Positions 34,417 to 42,601 of a stretch of DNA of 64,000 nt are shown one piece after another (position 1 is the first letter of the stretch; the number at the start of each line of letters is the position of its first letter). Made by a program: the position numbers and the translations under genes. A model generated the notes under the pieces. That model was not told where the DNA came from. It made no database searches and saw nothing but the letters and a program-made list of their open reading frames with translations. The stretch comes from UBA1562 sp041653955 (GTDB taxonomy: Bacteria > Omnitrophota > Gorgyraeia > Gygaellales > Profunditerraquicolaceae): positions 1 through 64,000 of the forward strand of contig JBAZEH010000004.1 in assembly GCA_041653955.1 (NCBI GenBank). The letters are read 5' to 3'.

Positions 34417-34923
34417 ATGCTCGCGATATTTTTGATCATAGCAGGAATACTATTAAGAGTTGCGCCGCATTCCCCTAATTTTACTCCCGTCGCTGCAATA
34501 GCGCTTTTTGGCGGCTGCTACCTTAGAAAAAAATACGCCCTTATCGTGCCTCTGGCGTTAATGATCGTCAGCGACCTGGCGATAGGCCTGCATGACGTAT
34601 TTATCTTTACCTGGGGCGGTTTTCTCCTGGTCAGCATGATCGGCCTTTGGTTAAAAAACCATAAAGGCGTATCCACAACTGTATCCGCATCATTAGTTTC
34701 TTCCGTCATATTTTATATAGTATCTAATTTCGGAGTATGGCTCATGGGTTATTATCCGCGTAACCCCGCGGGGCTCATCAGCTGTTATGCAATGGCCCTG
34801 CCGTTTTTACGCGCCTTTACATTTTCAACATTGTTTTACACAGCGGTATTTTTCGGCATATACGAATTGACCGCTTATTTTGTCAAAGATACAAAGTTAT
34901 CCAAAGTTCTTTTAACGAATTAA
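34417..34923 (+). CDS. Membrane protein of DUF6580 type, candidate cobalamin transporter component
   Basis: 168 residues with five or six hydrophobic segments and almost no soluble part. RVAPHSPNFTPVAAIALFGG near the N-terminus, a charged SDLAIGLHD turn, and SNFGVWLMGYYPRNPAGLISCYAMALPF are the conserved-looking stretches, fitting the uncharacterised DUF6580 family as I recall it. Size and topology resemble ECF-type S components such as BtuM. It has its own promoter and a GGAGG site 6 bases before the ATG (34417; an adjacent TTG at 34414 is less likely). It lies between cobO and a cobalamin riboswitch plus BtuB-like receptor, so an inner-membrane corrinoid transport role is my inference. Confidence 0.75.
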   Translation: MLAIFLIIAGILLRVAPHSPNFTPVAAIALFGGCYLRKKYALIVPLALMIVSDLAIGLHDVFIFTWGGFLLVSMIGLWLKNHKGVSTTVSASLVSSVIFYIVSNFGVWLMGYYPRNPAGLISCYAMALPFLRAFTFSTLFYTAVFFGIYELTAYFVKDTKLSKVLLTN

Positions 34924-34927
34924 CAGT

Positions 34928-35068
34928 TATATAGGATAGGGAAGGCCGTAAAAGCGGCCGCAGTCCCGCTGCTGTATAAGGGTACGAAAGCCCCAAGGGC
35001 CACTGGCAAAGATGCTGGGAAGGTCGGGCGAGTAGGATGATCCTTGAGCCAGAAGACCTGCCTATATA
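34928..35068 (+). ncRNA. Cobalamin riboswitch
   Basis: The class-I aptamer is recognisable: a P1 stem TATATAGG (34928-34935) against CCTATATA (35061-35068), the core segments GCAGTCCCGCTGCTGTA, GGGCCACTGGCAAAG and GCTGGGAAGGTCGG, and the B12 box GAGCCAGAAGACCTGCCT (35046-35063). Just after P1 a small hairpin GAGG-CCTC (35069-35082) may be the kissing-loop L13. An intrinsic terminator follows at 35116, ahead of the BtuB-like gene. The design predicts that bound cobalamin stops transcription of the receptor. Confidence 0.95.
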
Positions 35069-35115
35069 GAGGTACGTGCCTCGCGGACAAGGGCGAAGAT
35101 GAAATCAGGGTGCAG

Positions 35116-35159
35116 CCCCGAAAAAACAAAAATTATTTTTGTTTTTTTCGGGGTTTTTT
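35116..35159 (+). terminator. Intrinsic terminator of the cobalamin riboswitch
   Basis: CCCCGAAAAAACAAAAA (35116-35132) pairs with a complementary arm ending in CGGGG (35136-35153, one bulged T), followed by a T-run from 35154. It ends about 25 bases before the receptor start codon. GGGC at 35091-35094 could pair with GCCC at 35115-35118 as an anti-terminator. Confidence 0.9.
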
Positions 35160-35183
35160 ATTGTCCGGGAAAGGAAAGAAGCA

Positions 35184-37256
35184 ATGCGCGGCAAAGTAGC
35201 AGGAGGTATCTGTATCACAGTATTGCTGGTATCAAGCTTATGGGCAGCAGAGGAAACGCCGGTAGCAGCGTTGGATAAAATAGTAGTTACTCCGTATCGT
35301 TATGCGGAATCATTAGGAAAAACAGTATCAAGTATTACCGTAATAACTTCGGATGAAATAAAGAATTCTAATGCTGAAAAAGTTATCGATATCCTTAGGC
35401 CAGTTCCTGGATTGGTAGTAAGAGATTGGTATGGTAATGGCACAAAAGCATCTGTTGATATGGCGGGGTTTGGCGAACAAGGGGGCTTAAATGTCTTAGT
35501 CTTGATAGACGGGAGGCGCGCGAATGACGTTGATTTAAGCGGAGTCGACTGGAACCAAATCCCATTAGAACAGGTAGAACGGATTGAAATCATACGTGGC
35601 GGCTCTGCAGCAGTATTATATGGGGACAACGCTTCGTCAGGAGTAATTAATATAATAACTAAAAAAGGTTCGGGAAAACCTACAGTCAATATCAAGACTC
35701 AATACGGCAGCTATGATACGCATAAAGAGAGCCTTTCCTTGGGCGGAGAGATTAATGATAAATTCTCGTATATGTTTAATGCTGGGCAGGGAGCAACCCA
35801 TGGTTACCGCGATAACAGCTATGAGAAAACTACTGACTTTTCATCAAAACTTGAGCATAAGTTTACCGACGCTTTATCTGTACATTTCAATTCTGGTTTT
35901 CATACCTCATCCTATGGTATGCCTGCTTCCTTATGGCAGGAGTATATAGACGCGCATAATAGGAGATACTCGAAACATGCCGATGATCATGCTAACAACA
36001 AAGACTATTATTTTATCGTAGGAGGTAAGGCTGATTTTTCATCTTTGGGCGGGATAGATATCGATTTTAGCTACCGTGAAAAGACTACTAATTCGTTTTT
36101 TCTGACCTCTGGCCTGAATACACAGAAAAACAGGATAAGAACCTTTGGCGTAACCCCAAAATATACATTGGGTAATAGCATCTTAGGCCGTGATAACAAG
36201 CTAATAGCAGGCATTGATTATTATCAGGCTAATTATCGTTCGGATAGGTTCAGTCTTACAAAAGATGATGATCCCAAAAGTTATAGTCGCGTCAATAAGA
36301 CTTCTGTAGGCACTTATCTGCAAGACGAGTTTTCTATTTTTGACAAGCTGACTCTGACAGGCGGTTATCGGAGGGAAGCAGTACGCTACGCTTTAGGCTA
36401 TCACGATTTTAGCTTTTATAACCCCGATATCGACACAAGCGTCAAGCCCAAGAAAGAGATATTCAATACAGGGCTCGTGTATAATTACGCAAAGGGATCC
36501 AGCGCATTTTTTAATGCCGGAAAGAGTTTCCGTTTTCCTGAAGTCGATGAGTTTACATACAATGATGCTTCGTGGCAGCAGAGACTAAATACTGACCTTA
36601 AGCCACAGACTTCTATGAACTACCAGATAGGGGCAAGGCATAAGTTTTCAGACATCTTGAAGTGCGACTTATCTATATATAGGATGTATGTAAAGGACGA
36701 GATCTATTATGATCCTAAGTCTTTCACGGATTTTTGGGGTTCATGGATGGGTAAGAACACAAATTATGACAAAACTATTCATGAAGGCGTCGAGGCTTCT
36801 TTTAATGCGAAGATTAGTGAAAAAATAGATCTTATGGGTAATTACGCGTTGACCAAGGCGTATTTTGACGGAGGCCAATATGATAATAACGATATACCTA
36901 TGGTTCCTAGGCATAAGGGGAGCGTAGGGATGACATTCTCGCTATCTAAGGATATTTCTCTTAATGTAATAGGAAACTATGTAGGCAAAAGGTATTTCCT
37001 GAATGATCAGGCCAATGATTATTCTCGTCTTAATGGCTATATGACGGCCGATACTAACCTTATCTGGCGCTATAAAGACCTGGTAATAGCTTTTGGAATA
37101 AACAATATCTTTGATAGGAAATATTCTGAATATGCAGGAGTAATTATTGATAATACCTGGGAGCCTTGTAGCGGCTTAACGTGGCCTGCGGGCACAAAGT
37201 TTTATTATCCTTCAGCAGGCAGGAATTTCTCAATCAGAATGGATTATAAATTCTAA
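35184..37256 (+). CDS. btuB: TonB-dependent outer-membrane cobalamin receptor (BtuB-like)
   Basis: 690 residues. A signal peptide (ICITVLLVSSLWAAEE), a TonB box-like KIVVTPYRYAES, and a plug domain with IRGGSAAVLYGDNASSGVINIITKKG precede a beta-barrel that ends in FSIRMDYKF with a terminal Phe, as in outer-membrane barrels. The frame runs back to a TTG at 35139 inside the terminator, but the ATG at 35184 has an AAAGGAAAG site and a signal peptide, so I chose it. Control by the upstream riboswitch makes cobalamin the likely ligand. Base composition is visibly more AT-rich than in its neighbours. Confidence 0.93.
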   Translation: MRGKVAGGICITVLLVSSLWAAEETPVAALDKIVVTPYRYAESLGKTVSSITVITSDEIKNSNAEKVIDILRPVPGLVVRDWYGNGTKASVDMAGFGEQGGLNVLVLIDGRRANDVDLSGVDWNQIPLEQVERIEIIRGGSAAVLYGDNASSGVINIITKKGSGKPTVNIKTQYGSYDTHKESLSLGGEINDKFSYMFNAGQGATHGYRDNSYEKTTDFSSKLEHKFTDALSVHFNSGFHTSSYGMPASLWQEYIDAHNRRYSKHADDHANNKDYYFIVGGKADFSSLGGIDIDFSYREKTTNSFFLTSGLNTQKNRIRTFGVTPKYTLGNSILGRDNKLIAGIDYYQANYRSDRFSLTKDDDPKSYSRVNKTSVGTYLQDEFSIFDKLTLTGGYRREAVRYALGYHDFSFYNPDIDTSVKPKKEIFNTGLVYNYAKGSSAFFNAGKSFRFPEVDEFTYNDASWQQRLNTDLKPQTSMNYQIGARHKFSDILKCDLSIYRMYVKDEIYYDPKSFTDFWGSWMGKNTNYDKTIHEGVEASFNAKISEKIDLMGNYALTKAYFDGGQYDNNDIPMVPRHKGSVGMTFSLSKDISLNVIGNYVGKRYFLNDQANDYSRLNGYMTADTNLIWRYKDLVIAFGINNIFDRKYSEYAGVIIDNTWEPCSGLTWPAGTKFYYPSAGRNFSIRMDYKF

Positions 37257-37263
37257 CTTTTCT

Positions 37264-37304
37264 GGGACAGCCGTTACTTTTTATAAAAAAGTAGTGGCTG
37301 TCCC
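37264..37304. repeat. GGGACAGCC palindrome between btuB and tonB
   Basis: A 19-base arm (37264-37282) starting GGGACAGCC pairs with 37286-37304 ending GGCTGTCCC, with a 3-base ATA loop and two G-U pairs. No U-tract follows on either strand, so it is not a classic terminator, though it could attenuate read-through. It resembles the shorter palindrome at the end of pcm. Confidence 0.8.
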
Positions 37305-37314
37305 CACTTAATTA

Positions 37315-37343
37315 TTTACAGGGAAAAATATTTGTGCTAATCT
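37315..37343 (+). promoter_or_regulatory. Possible promoter for the TonB gene
   Basis: TTTACA (37315-37320), a 17-base spacer and TAATCT (37338-37343) preceded by TGC, an extended -10 pattern. The -10 is a weak match, so this is tentative. It lies downstream of the palindrome. Confidence 0.35.
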
Positions 37344-37352
37344 GATTCCGAT

Positions 37353-38048
37353 ATGTTTTCCGATAAAGCGTTCACTATAGCCTTTACCTTGTCCGTGATC
37401 ACTCACGGGGTCATGCTTTTCCAGAGCAATAAGCTTGACCTGAATATCTTCCCTAAAAAAGATAAGGAACCGGTCCTTGAGTTAAGCTATGTAAAGGCCC
37501 CCGAAAAGGTGATTGAGTTCAAAGATCCCCCGAAAAAAAGCCTGGACAGGAGTGAGCCTTTCTTGAAACTTTCTTCAAAGGTCACTGCCGCCAAGATGAC
37601 GCCCCCTCCGGCAATAGACAGGGAGGGGCTCTTCAAAAAGAGCTCCGAAAGCACCCCGCTTAAGGAATTCTTTAATAAACCGGCTTTCATCAAGCCTGAT
37701 ATCATCTCGGTCAAGAAAAAGATCAGCCTGCCTCCGATAGACCTGGATAAGATAGATAACCCCTCATATATAAGCTATTACCAGATTGTCAGGGAGAAGA
37801 TCAGGCGCGCAGCGTATCAAAATTACACCCGCACCGAAACAGGGGAGATCTATCTCACATTCCTGATATCGCAGGAGGGCTACCTTAAGGCTGTGCAGGC
37901 CATAGATGAAAAGTCTTCATACAGCTCTTACCTCAAAGAGACCGCGCTAAGGAGCATACAAGACGCTTCTCCATTCCCCGTCTTCCCTAAAGAGCTGGAT
38001 TATCCGCAGCTTTCCTTCAACGTAGTCATATCCTTTGAAGTGGAATAA
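37353..38048 (+). CDS. tonB: TonB-family energy transducer
   Basis: 231 residues. One membrane segment near residues 8-24 (FTIAFTLSVITHGVMLF) is followed by a long Pro/Lys-rich periplasmic linker and a C-terminal TonB domain from about residue 145 (YYQIVREKIRRAAYQNY, GEIYLTFLISQEGYLKAV, ending FNVVISFEVE). It would couple proton motive force to the receptor encoded upstream. ExbB and ExbD are not in the window. Confidence 0.88.
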   Translation: MFSDKAFTIAFTLSVITHGVMLFQSNKLDLNIFPKKDKEPVLELSYVKAPEKVIEFKDPPKKSLDRSEPFLKLSSKVTAAKMTPPPAIDREGLFKKSSESTPLKEFFNKPAFIKPDIISVKKKISLPPIDLDKIDNPSYISYYQIVREKIRRAAYQNYTRTETGEIYLTFLISQEGYLKAVQAIDEKSSYSSYLKETALRSIQDASPFPVFPKELDYPQLSFNVVISFEVE

Positions 38049-38074
38049 GCCAAAAGCGGGCCTATTAATTCGCA

Positions 38075-38103
38075 TTGACATCCTGCCCAATCAGTGGTAA
38101 TAT
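38075..38103 (+). promoter_or_regulatory. Predicted sigma70-type promoter for rpsU
   Basis: TTGACA (38075-38080), a 17-base spacer and TAATAT (38098-38103), about 27 bases before the rpsU start. It probably drives the run of genes that begins with rpsU. Confidence 0.75.
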
Positions 38104-38130
38104 ATCAAACTTACAAAGGAGATGATGAAA

Positions 38131-38292
38131 ATGCCGGAAATTGAGGTTAAAAAAGACGAATCTTTTGAGTCGGCGCTGCGCCGTTTCAAGAGAAAGATCG
38201 AGCAGGAAGGTATCCTGAGAGAGCTCAGGGACCGCAAGCACTACGAAAAGCCGAGTGAGCGTAAAAGGAGAAAAACCAGAGGTAGAAGGTAA
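38131..38292 (+). CDS. rpsU: 30S ribosomal protein S21
   Basis: A 53-residue protein. MPEIEVKKDESFESALRRFK followed by an EGILRELRDRKHYEKPSERK-type segment and a basic tail is clearly S21, which helps initiation by exposing the anti-Shine-Dalgarno region. In-frame ATGs at 38122 and 38125 also exist; 38131 lies 9 bases after AGGAG and matches the usual N-terminus. It has its own promoter, away from the large ribosomal cluster. Confidence 0.93.
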   Translation: MPEIEVKKDESFESALRRFKRKIEQEGILRELRDRKHYEKPSERKRRKTRGRR

Positions 38293-38295
38293 GAT

Positions 38296-39222
38296 ATGTC
38301 TTTGGCGCTTTCTACCTCCTGGAACGCGTTTCGTTACACCGAGGGTAACGGCCTGGTATCAGAGATAAAAGAGCTCGGCTTCAAAGAAATAGAGTTAAGC
38401 TTCAATCTCACCGAAAATCATATAAAAGATATTGAGAAGGATACCGGGGATAACCGGATGCGGGTCACCAGCGTCCATAATTACTGCCCCATCCCGGAAG
38501 GCCTGAAACGCGAAGAGGCCCTTCCTGACTGTTTCTCTATGTCTTCCATCAAAGAGGAGGAGCGCAAGGAGGCCGTCAAATATACAAAGAACAGTATAGA
38601 CACGGCCAGGCGCCTTAACGCCAGGGCAGTTGTATTGCACTGCGGGAGGGTGGAAGTCAAGGACAGGACAAGGGACCTGATCAATCTTTACGAAAGGGGC
38701 CTTAAAGACTCCGAGAGGTTCAAGAAAATAAAGGAAGATATGACAAATACCAGGTCTATCTTCCGCGCCCCCTTCCTGGATAAGGCGCTAAAAAGCCTTG
38801 AAGAGCTGGATCGCTACGCCAGGGAACAGGATATTTTGCTGGGAGTTGAGACGCGTTTTTATTACCGCGAGATCCCATCTAAAGAAGAGATAGGCGTGAT
38901 CCTGGATGAATTTAAAGGATCCAACATATTCTATTGGCATGATACAGGGCATGCCCGGGTGATGGAAAACCTGGGTTTTGCTTCCCGCGATGAATATTTG
39001 CAGTTATACGGCGGCAGGATGATAGGCGTGCACCTGCATAATGTAAAGGGATGCGATGACCACCAGGCACCTTCTGACGGAGAATTGTCTTTTGATACCC
39101 TGAAACCTTACCTGAAAGAAGATACCCTGAAGGTAATAGAGGCGCATCACCCCGCTACGGCAGAACAACTGAAAGAAAGCAAGAGGTCCCTGGAAACACT
39201 TTTAAATGGCAACCCCAGATAA
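38296..39222 (+). CDS. Sugar phosphate isomerase/epimerase-like TIM barrel
   Basis: 308 residues of the AP-endonuclease-2-type TIM barrel. Likely metal-binding residues are seen in AVVLHCGRVE, LLGVETRFYYRE, FYWHDTGHARV, GVHLHNVKGCDDHQAP and KVIEAHH. The substrate is not evident. It begins 3 bases after rpsU and overlaps the MEMO1-family gene by 17 bases. Confidence 0.8.
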   Translation: MSLALSTSWNAFRYTEGNGLVSEIKELGFKEIELSFNLTENHIKDIEKDTGDNRMRVTSVHNYCPIPEGLKREEALPDCFSMSSIKEEERKEAVKYTKNSIDTARRLNARAVVLHCGRVEVKDRTRDLINLYERGLKDSERFKKIKEDMTNTRSIFRAPFLDKALKSLEELDRYAREQDILLGVETRFYYREIPSKEEIGVILDEFKGSNIFYWHDTGHARVMENLGFASRDEYLQLYGGRMIGVHLHNVKGCDDHQAPSDGELSFDTLKPYLKEDTLKVIEAHHPATAEQLKESKRSLETLLNGNPR

Positions 39223-40030
39223 GATAAGGCGCCCCGCGGTAGCAGGACAATTTTACCCTTCATTAAGAGGGGAGTTAATAAAGCAGATAAGTTCTTTTAT
39301 AGACAATAAGGCCCGCAAGCAGGATATTATCGCCTGCGTATTGCCTCACGCCGGATATATATATTCCGGGGCAGTAGCAGTCGAAACCCTATCAAGGGCC
39401 GAGGTCAAAAGCAGGGCTATACTTTTAGGCCCCAACCATACCGGCTATGGGGCAAGATACAGTATAATGACAGAGGGTTCCTGGCAGACCCCGTTAGGGA
39501 CAGCCAGGATAGATACCTATCTGGCAGGCAGAATAGCAGAAAGCTCTGAATATCTTGAGGCGGATGAAGGCGCGCATGAACATGAGCACTCCCTTGAGGT
39601 AGAGCTTCCGCTTTTGCAGTATTTTAAAGAAGATATCCGGATAGTCCCCATCATCTTGATGCCGGGTGAACTTACCGCTCTTAAAGATATAGGCAGGGGC
39701 ATAGCCGAAGCTATCATTAAAGATAAGGCAAGAGAAGAAATATTGATAGTGGCCAGCTCCGATATGACCCACTACGAGCCGCAGGAAGAAGCAGAGAAGA
39801 AAGATAGGGAAGCCATAAAAGCTATACTTGAATTAGATGAGGAGGGGCTGATGGAGAGTGTCGCGCGGCTTAATATATCAATGTGCGGATACGCTCCTGT
39901 AATAACTATGATCTCAGCGGCTAAAGCGTTGGGGGCTAAAAAGGCCGAACTCATCAGATACCGGACCAGCGCGGATATCACCAAAGACAAAAGCAGCGTC
40001 GTAGGTTACGCGGGAATGATCATATACTGA
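39206..40030 (+). CDS. amrB: AmmeMemoRadiSam system protein B (MEMO1 family)
   Basis: 274 residues. RRPAVAGQFYPSLRGEL, VLPHAGYIYSGAVAVETL, LLGPNHTGYGARYS, HEHEHSLEVELPLLQYF and SSDMTHYEP are the family motifs; the His residues form a non-haem metal pocket related to extradiol dioxygenases. In many prokaryotes it pairs with an AMMECR1 protein and a radical SAM protein; AMMECR1 is not in this window. Function is unknown. Confidence 0.9.
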   Translation: MATPDKIRRPAVAGQFYPSLRGELIKQISSFIDNKARKQDIIACVLPHAGYIYSGAVAVETLSRAEVKSRAILLGPNHTGYGARYSIMTEGSWQTPLGTARIDTYLAGRIAESSEYLEADEGAHEHEHSLEVELPLLQYFKEDIRIVPIILMPGELTALKDIGRGIAEAIIKDKAREEILIVASSDMTHYEPQEEAEKKDREAIKAILELDEEGLMESVARLNISMCGYAPVITMISAAKALGAKKAELIRYRTSADITKDKSSVVGYAGMIIY

Positions 40031-40034
40031 TACA

Positions 40035-40385
40035 ATGGAAGAACCCAAAAAGAATATAGACGAAAGCTGGAAGGAAGCGGCAGCCAAAGAAAAGGCCAAC
40101 AAAGAAAAGGAAGGCAAGGCCGTCCCGGCGGAGCCGGATTTCAGCTTCTTTATCACGACATTATCATTGCAGGCCTCTATTGACCTGGGAGCCATACCTA
40201 ATCCGGCGACCAACAAGCAAGAAGAGAACCTCACGCAGGCGAAGTTCCTTATTGATACCCTGGGGATGCTGAAAGAGAAAACAAAAGGCAACCTCACCAC
40301 TGAAGAAGCTAATTTCATAGAGAACGTGCTTTATGAACTAAGGATGCAATATATAGCAAAAACCCAAAAGGAGGGCGCGAAATGA
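40035..40385 (+). CDS. DUF1844 family protein
   Basis: 116 residues, soluble and charged. A Lys/Glu-rich N-terminus leads to FSFFITTLSLQASIDLGAIPNP and then QAKFLIDTLGMLKEKTKGNLTTEE, which match DUF1844 as I recall it. The role is unknown. It overlaps the next small gene by ATGA. Confidence 0.85.
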   Translation: MEEPKKNIDESWKEAAAKEKANKEKEGKAVPAEPDFSFFITTLSLQASIDLGAIPNPATNKQEENLTQAKFLIDTLGMLKEKTKGNLTTEEANFIENVLYELRMQYIAKTQKEGAK

Positions 40386-40537
40386 TAGATAAAGAGCTTT
40401 TGGATATTCTGGCGTGCCCCGCGTGCAAAGGGGACGTAGAGCTTAAAGATAACAAGATAGTCTGCAAGAAGTGCGCGAAGAAGTACCCCATAAAAGACGG
40501 CATCCCTGTAATGCTTATAGATGAGGCCGAGGATTAA
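40382..40537 (+). CDS. Trm112-family zinc-ribbon protein
   Basis: A 51-residue protein. It starts MIDKELLDILACPACKGDVE, continues CKKCAKKYPIKDGIPVMLID, and has two CxxC pairs (CPAC, CKKC). This is the Trm112/YcaR type of zinc ribbon. In bacteria such proteins may support methyltransferases, but the partner here is unknown. Its ATG overlaps the DUF1844 stop and aroQ starts at the base after its own stop. Confidence 0.88.
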   Translation: MIDKELLDILACPACKGDVELKDNKIVCKKCAKKYPIKDGIPVMLIDEAED

Positions 40538-40969
40538 ATGAAAAAGATACTGGTCATACATGGCCCTAACCTTAATCTTCTGGGCGTAAGAGAGCCTGAA
40601 GTATACGGGAAGGTGACCCTTAAGCAGGTCAATGAGGCGCTAAAAAAAATCGCCAAAAAGAAAAAGGTTACTATAACCATAAAACAGTCTAACCACGAAG
40701 GGGAGATAGTAGACCTCATAGGCAGGATGAAATATAAATATGACGGCCTCCTGATAAATCCGGCTGCCTATACGCATACCAGCGTAGCTATAAGGGACGC
40801 TATTTCGGCGAACAGGGTGTTGGCGGTAGAAGTGCACCTTTCTAATATCTATTCCAGGGAAGAGTTCAGGCACAAATCCCTCATCAGCCCCGTGGCAAAA
40901 GGGACTATAATGGGTTTCGGGTTAAACAGCTACCTTCTGGGGCTCGAGGCGTTAATAGACCTCCTTTAA
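40538..40969 (+). CDS. aroQ: 3-dehydroquinate dehydratase, type II
   Basis: 143 residues. IHGPNLNLLGVREPEVYG holds the catalytic Tyr and Arg, followed by QSNHEGEIVD, INPAAYTHTSVAIRDA and VEVHLSNIYSREEFRHKS. It catalyses the third step of the shikimate pathway; aroB lies about 16 kb further along. Confidence 0.96.
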   Translation: MKKILVIHGPNLNLLGVREPEVYGKVTLKQVNEALKKIAKKKKVTITIKQSNHEGEIVDLIGRMKYKYDGLLINPAAYTHTSVAIRDAISANRVLAVEVHLSNIYSREEFRHKSLISPVAKGTIMGFGLNSYLLGLEALIDLL

Positions 40970-40984
40970 AAGTACGGTGTAAAT

Positions 40985-42040
40985 TTGCGCATCCAAAGGA
41001 TATGTGCCGGGTTATCCCGGAAAAATCTGGACGCACTGCTTGTCAGTTCCGCGGAGAATATCTCATATCTTACCGATTATCCCAGCCGGGATTCATACCT
41101 GCTTGTATCAAAAAAATCAAATATCTATTTCACTGACTCAAGGTATATGGAGGAGGCAGAGAAAGCGCTCAAGGGAAAAGCTGTTGTAAGGCAGTTAAAG
41201 GGCCCCCTGTTTCAAGCGGTAGCAGATGCCTGCTCTAAGCTCGGGCTTAGGCGCGTAGGATTTGAAGAAGGAAATATCTCATACGCCTGGCACGCGAAGA
41301 TAGAGCGCGAACTGGCAGATAAGGCGCGCCTTTTCCCCTCCGGCGGTATAATAGAAGCCTTAAGAGAGATAAAAACAGCCGGGGAAATCAAGAAGATACG
41401 GAAAGCGGCCAGCATAGCGGTTGAAGGCTTTAGGTTCATTAAGAAACTGCTCTCACCCGGGATGAAGGAGATAGAAGCAGCGGCAGAGTTGGAGCGCTTT
41501 ATAAGATATAACGGGGCGTGCGCCTCGGCATTTGATATCATCGTGGCTTCGGGCCCGAACTCCAGCCTTCCTCACCACCTGACATCCCACAGGAAGATCG
41601 GCAAAAATGAACCTATACTTATAGATATGGGCGTTAATTACCTGGGATATAAATCTGACTTGACAAGGGTATACTTTTTGGGTAAAATAACCCCTGCTGT
41701 AGCAAAGATATACGATATAGTTCGCGCGGCAAACCATTACGCGATAAGCAGAATAAAGCCATCTGTTCATAAAAATATTATTGACGCAGCTGCCCGCCAA
41801 TATATAACCCGAAAAGGATACGGCGGGTTTTTTGGTCATAGTTTAGGGCACGGCATAGGGCTGGAAACACACGAAGGGCCCCGCATATCGCAGTTTGCGA
41901 AAGGCCCCTTAAAGCCGGGGATGGTATTTACGGTAGAGCCGGGCATATACCTGCCAGGCAGGTTTGGCATAAGATTAGAGGATATGGTTCTCGTAACCAG
42001 GAAAGGGTGTGAGGTACTAAGTGGCGTTCTCGATAAATGA
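40985..42040 (+). CDS. pepP: Xaa-Pro aminopeptidase/dipeptidase (M24B)
   Basis: 351 residues from a TTG start at 40985. An N-terminal creatinase-like domain (NISYLTDYPSRDSYLL) precedes the pita-bread metallopeptidase, with metal ligands in LIDMGVNYLGYKSDLTR, GHSLGHGIGLETHEGP, VEPGIYLPG and the C-terminal Glu in IRLEDMVLVT. It cleaves Xaa-Pro bonds. The pepP-efp order is common in Firmicutes and PVC bacteria; it overlaps efp by 20 bases. Confidence 0.92.
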   Translation: MRIQRICAGLSRKNLDALLVSSAENISYLTDYPSRDSYLLVSKKSNIYFTDSRYMEEAEKALKGKAVVRQLKGPLFQAVADACSKLGLRRVGFEEGNISYAWHAKIERELADKARLFPSGGIIEALREIKTAGEIKKIRKAASIAVEGFRFIKKLLSPGMKEIEAAAELERFIRYNGACASAFDIIVASGPNSSLPHHLTSHRKIGKNEPILIDMGVNYLGYKSDLTRVYFLGKITPAVAKIYDIVRAANHYAISRIKPSVHKNIIDAAARQYITRKGYGGFFGHSLGHGIGLETHEGPRISQFAKGPLKPGMVFTVEPGIYLPGRFGIRLEDMVLVTRKGCEVLSGVLDK

Positions 42041-42587
42041 GATAAAAGCAGGCGTAACCGTCCTTGTGGACGGCGATGTGTATGTGGTCGTAGAAACGCA
42101 GCACGTAAAACCCGGGAAGGGTTCGGCTTTTGTGCGCGCTAAGATGAGGAACCTTAAGACCGGCAACATACAGGACAAGACGTTCAGGGGGGATGAGAAG
42201 ATAGAATCGGCTTTCGTGGAAGAGAGAAAGCTTCAATACCAGTATTCTTCAGGGGGCTTGAGCCATTTTATGGACCAGGATAACTTTGAAGAGATAGCCA
42301 TATCCGAGGATATTCTCTCGGATAAAAAGAAATTCCTGAAGGACAACCTTGAAGTAAGCGGCTATTTCTATAAAAATGAGACTCTGAACATAAGCCTTCC
42401 GAATTTCATAGTCTTTGAGATCATTCATACCGAACCGGGCATAAAAGGAGATACCGCCAAGAGCGGCACTAAACCCGCGGAAATAGAGACCGGGGCCACT
42501 ATCCAGGTCCCGCTTTTTATAGATACCGGAGATAAGGTCAAGGTAGATACCCGGACAGGAGAATATATAGAAAGGTCGTATTCATAA
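42021..42587 (+). CDS. efp: Elongation factor P
   Basis: 188 residues from a GTG start overlapping pepP. MAFSINEIKAGVTV, the loop VKPGKGSAFVR with the modifiable Lys33, and the two OB domains ending TGDKVKVDTRTGEYIERS are standard. It rescues ribosomes stalled at polyproline. No modification enzyme is seen nearby. Confidence 0.97.
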   Translation: MAFSINEIKAGVTVLVDGDVYVVVETQHVKPGKGSAFVRAKMRNLKTGNIQDKTFRGDEKIESAFVEERKLQYQYSSGGLSHFMDQDNFEEIAISEDILSDKKKFLKDNLEVSGYFYKNETLNISLPNFIVFEIIHTEPGIKGDTAKSGTKPAEIETGATIQVPLFIDTGDKVKVDTRTGEYIERSYS

Positions 42588-42601
42588 CGACGGAGTTATA
42601 A

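Noticed and set aside
35139..35183. Longer start of the BtuB-like receptor at a TTG
   Set aside because: It lies inside the terminator stem and would put a non-signal sequence ahead of a good signal peptide.
37264..37304. Intrinsic terminator after btuB
   Set aside because: The stem is strong, but neither strand has the following U-tract; listed as a palindrome instead.
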